Origin: Torreya grandis
Taxonomy: Eukaryota > Streptophyta > Pinopsida > Cupressales > Taxaceae
Direction of reading: 5' to 3'
DNA length: 64,000 bases
Assembly (NCBI GenBank): GCA_037957365.1
Contig: JARHVA010001471.1
Location: forward strand, 1,432,501 to 1,496,500
Positions 61,154 through 64,000 of the stretch are shown here, one piece after another (position 1 is the stretch's first letter; the number at the start of each line of letters is the position of its first letter). Under the pieces are notes generated by a model. The model was given only the letters and a program-made list of their open reading frames with translations. It did no database searches and was not told the DNA's origin. Position numbers and translations under genes: made by a program.

Positions 61154-62544
61154 TAAGCCTATTGGAAGGCTAAGGAAGAAGTAACTCATAATTAAGCCAC
61201 ATATGTTGAGGCACTCAACCAAAACCAAGAAGAAGATGACAAGAACAACTTACAGTAGGAAGCCCCAACTATTACACACACTCAACAACAATAACTCATA
61301 GCCGATCAACAATTTAAAGATGTTACAGTGGAAGTGGAGCACAAATAGATGGAAGCTATCGAGGAGATAAAGAAGAAATAGCTTGTGTAAGAGCAAGCAC
61401 AATAATAATTCATAGACTAAGCATGATAATATAAGGTGTAAGTAGTAAAGGCCAATAAACTAGATGATAGTGCTTCCTCAAGCATGTCAAACATTTGGTT
61501 GTGGGATGTGTCATCCAATTTTACTTAGCATACTATCTTCTCTTTTTCCATCGCTCCTTTATGCGTGGCACTTATGAGTATATATGTTGCACACCTTCTA
61601 CCATTATTGAAGCATCCTTAGATGTTTCTCAATTACCATTATCGATGCAGATTAAAGGTGTTGTTATCTTCTATGAGTCCATTTCATAGAAGGTGTTTAT
61701 ATTGCAGAATCAGGTTAGGGATCTTGAAAACATGATTTTTTCCATCACCAAGTAGTTGCGTATTGCTCAAAATATTGTTGAGGATGCCTGTCCTAATTTG
61801 TACACCTAGTTGATCATGGATCCATCACTTCTAGACAAGGACCAACTTTTTATTCTCCTTAACAATCTCACCATCAACTGGTAGAATTTCAATGAATCAT
61901 GTATCATACAGAAGGGGCAAGCCATAAAATTTGAAATAGAGATCCTTTGTAAGATGTTAGTCGAGTACCTCACCACTATTGATATTACTATAAATCAAGC
62001 TTCACACATTACACTTCAGCAAATCAATTGGAAGAAGTAATTAGATACATCTTGGACCACTATGCATCCTAAATTTGCTACAACTGCCTTCACACATGTT
62101 GCTCTCACTATGCCAAATGCCACTCCTACTGATATAGATGCTTCCCTTCAGACCTCACTTAGTGCATGGGATATTGTAATGTAGAATATGCAGACTTGCT
62201 AGAACCAAATGCTATGTAACTTTTTTATCAACATGCAGGCATAGTGACATGTCGTTAAATTGGTCCAACTCCATGGTAAAATCACTTCCAAAGTTCACAT
62301 GGTATAGTCTACTTTACTTAGGATGATTGATACCAATATTCACTAGCTGATGGAAAATCAAGTGCCCTTGCATGGTCTTTTGTGAAGTACTCTGGAATCT
62401 CTACTCAATTGGAAATATTACAAGGATGATTTGGCTATCATAGATGCAAGCATTACACCACTCTTTAATGAGCCTTAGATTTTTCCTCCCATCCAACTAT
62501 TATAGATTCTTCAACGCAATAAAATGCCTCCACCCACCAAATGA
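61154..62544 (+). pseudogene. Element C 3' accessory protein, C-terminal part
   Basis: Resumes the frame cut at 22,676: a Lys/Glu/Gln-rich, coiled-coil-like stretch (61,160-61,440, many Gln codons now TAG/TAA). After a frameshift, one phase runs from about 61,495 to TGA 62,542-62,544. Readable blocks: LPLSMQIKGVVIFYESIS, VFILQNQVRDLENMIFSITK, MDPSLLDKDQLFILLNNLTI, FEIEILCKMLVEYLTTIDIT, NWKYYKDDLAIIDASITPLF and KMPPPTK before the stop. Roughly fifteen nonsense codons, mostly at Gln or Trp. Family unknown. With the N-terminal part the protein would have been about 1,000 residues. Confidence 0.6.
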
Positions 62545-64000
62545 TGCTTGCACAGGTTATACAATTTTGTAATTTTGGTCTATATATTTTGTATTTATCA
62601 ATTTTGTATAATACTATGTAGTGCTAGTCTATTGAAAACCCAAAAGGGTCGTAGACTAGTAGGCTACTTAGTTTAAAACTTGAAAGGGTGGATAATTAGT
62701 GCACAAGGGATGAAAATCATTTTACCGACACCTTGAGCATCACTTGTGAAGTCCTATGCACTTCTATCTTTTCAATCATTTCTCTATACTTGGATGACTT
62801 CACTCTGTGACGTTGTCTCAAGATGAGATGACCTTTTAAGTTTGGGAAAGTGTTAGTGGTAAATGGTGAAAGAAAAAATATCTGTATGTACAAGAATGTC
62901 CTATGGTAATTCTAGTTGTATTCTATTTGTAGGTTGTTAGGAATTATTACATGAATCTCCATGTTGGTCAGGATTCCACTAAATGTGATGTGAAAATATA
63001 TTTTCAGCATGGTAAATCTGGAAGTTACAACTATAGTAAATCATACCTATAAGTATTTGTAATGAATGTAATAGAAGGGTTGGCGATTATGTTAATTTTG
63101 ATATGTATACAAGTAATAGAATATTGAATATTATCCTCATAAATATTTCTCATAACCTTTTGACATTACTAGACATTGATCTATAAGAATTTTTTTTCTT
63201 TGTTATAATCTCTGATATTAGAGATTTTAATATGAATTATAAGTATGAGTGTTCTTTATTGGTATAATCATAGAGTTTCCTTTGTTATGATGTTTTTTTC
63301 CTTCAATTATTTGGATGTATCCATTTATTTGTCTGTAAGGAGTTTCATCATGCGTTGAACCTTTAGATTAACATATTTCTCTATGATAAACCTTGTTTAT
63401 GGATTTCAAGTCTTGATTAAACCTTTTTTGTAATATTTTTGAGTACTTTGCACACCCTATCCCCATAATTAGCATGTTTTGGTGAACAATAAGAACCTCT
63501 GTTAACAATTATATCAGTATTGACTAGTGTAGTTAGAATACACATCACATAATTGTATCAATGATGGCTGATACAATTTACGATACAAAATAAAAAAAGT
63601 TAACTATTTTTGTTAACTATTTATTTGAAATGAAGATTAGGTAGATGTACTAAAAGGATGTGACTAATTTGTAGGCTCTCAAAGATACTTGATTGTCCAT
63701 TGGATATTGTCAGCCCAATATTTTAGAGCACTAAATATAAATAAAATATGGATACCATAGCCCACCAAACATAGTTTCAAGGGTAAGTTAAGATTTACTT
63801 CTTAGTGCTAATCATTAACCAGTATACTACATAATCAGACAAATGGATAGCTTCCTAAGGTTTAATAAAAAAGGAATCATAGGCATTTATAATATATTGT
63901 GAGGCACATGGAAACTAAATTACATGTTTAGCTATGTATTATGGCTATGAGTATTGGGGTGATCCCTTCATGCCATAATGTTTGTAAACAATAGACAATG
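62545..64000. other. Right flank, possible 3' LTR of element C; nothing firm
   Basis: AT-rich, without a readable protein. By position the 3' LTR of element C should begin soon after 62,544 (a TG at 62,606 is possible), but no 5' LTR remains in the window to compare with. Confidence 0.4.

Noticed and set aside
1..64000. tRNA or rRNA genes
   Set aside because: No cloverleaf-like or rRNA-like stretch recognised by eye; only the primer-binding sites resemble tRNA ends.

Overview
This window is plant nuclear DNA. It is AT-rich and almost entirely made of degenerate, nested retrotransposons, with one plausible small host gene. The large genome, heavily mutated Ty3/gypsy, copia and LINE elements, and the very long LTRs suggest a big-genome seed plant, possibly a gymnosperm. 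The sequence alone does not fix the species.

Layout. 1-1,300: an AT microsatellite and diverged tandem repeats. About 1,950-3,110 (minus): remains of a DNA-transposon-like protein. 4,133-4,508 (minus): a two-exon gene for a 99-residue secreted cysteine-rich peptide, with TATA box and G-box; it is the only good candidate for a working host gene. 5,053-13,270 (minus): an L1-type LINE (CCHC ORF1, APE endonuclease, reverse transcriptase) split by a complete copia LTR element (5,622-10,678, 5-bp target duplication AATGG). The LINE reverse-transcriptase reading frame continues exactly across the insertion.

13,275-62,544 is a nest of Ty3/gypsy elements, all on the plus strand. Element C (13,275-22,676, resuming at 61,154) has gag, pol and a long 3' accessory reading frame. 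That frame is split by element A (22,677-61,153), a Tat/Ogre-like element with 1.36-kb LTRs, a second RNase H domain after the first, and an antisense plant-mobile-domain (PMD) gene between integrase and 3' LTR. Element A was hit twice: by element D (25,240-29,186), a gag-only non-autonomous LTR element inserted in A's gag, and by element B (42,807-60,446), inserted inside A's 3' LTR. Element B is 17.6 kb, and its two LTRs are about 5.73 kb each.

Element B is the most unusual object. Each LTR carries (i) eleven 31-nt imperfect palindromes in two arrays, mostly at ~48-bp pitch, all eleven kept in both LTRs, and (ii) a roughly 1,110-codon reading frame of unknown function, placed in U3 upstream of the LTR TATA box, a layout like that of retroviral U3 genes such as mouse mammary tumour virus sag. 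Its pol has an RNase H-like domain between protease and reverse transcriptase, besides the usual one after RT. All three large gypsy elements therefore carry different extra genes near or in the 3' LTR (C sense, A antisense, B in U3).

Nearly every coding region is broken, mostly by C-to-T or G-to-A changes (Gln or Trp codons to stop, catalytic Asp to Asn, Glu to Lys), as expected for methylated, silenced repeats. B is the least damaged.
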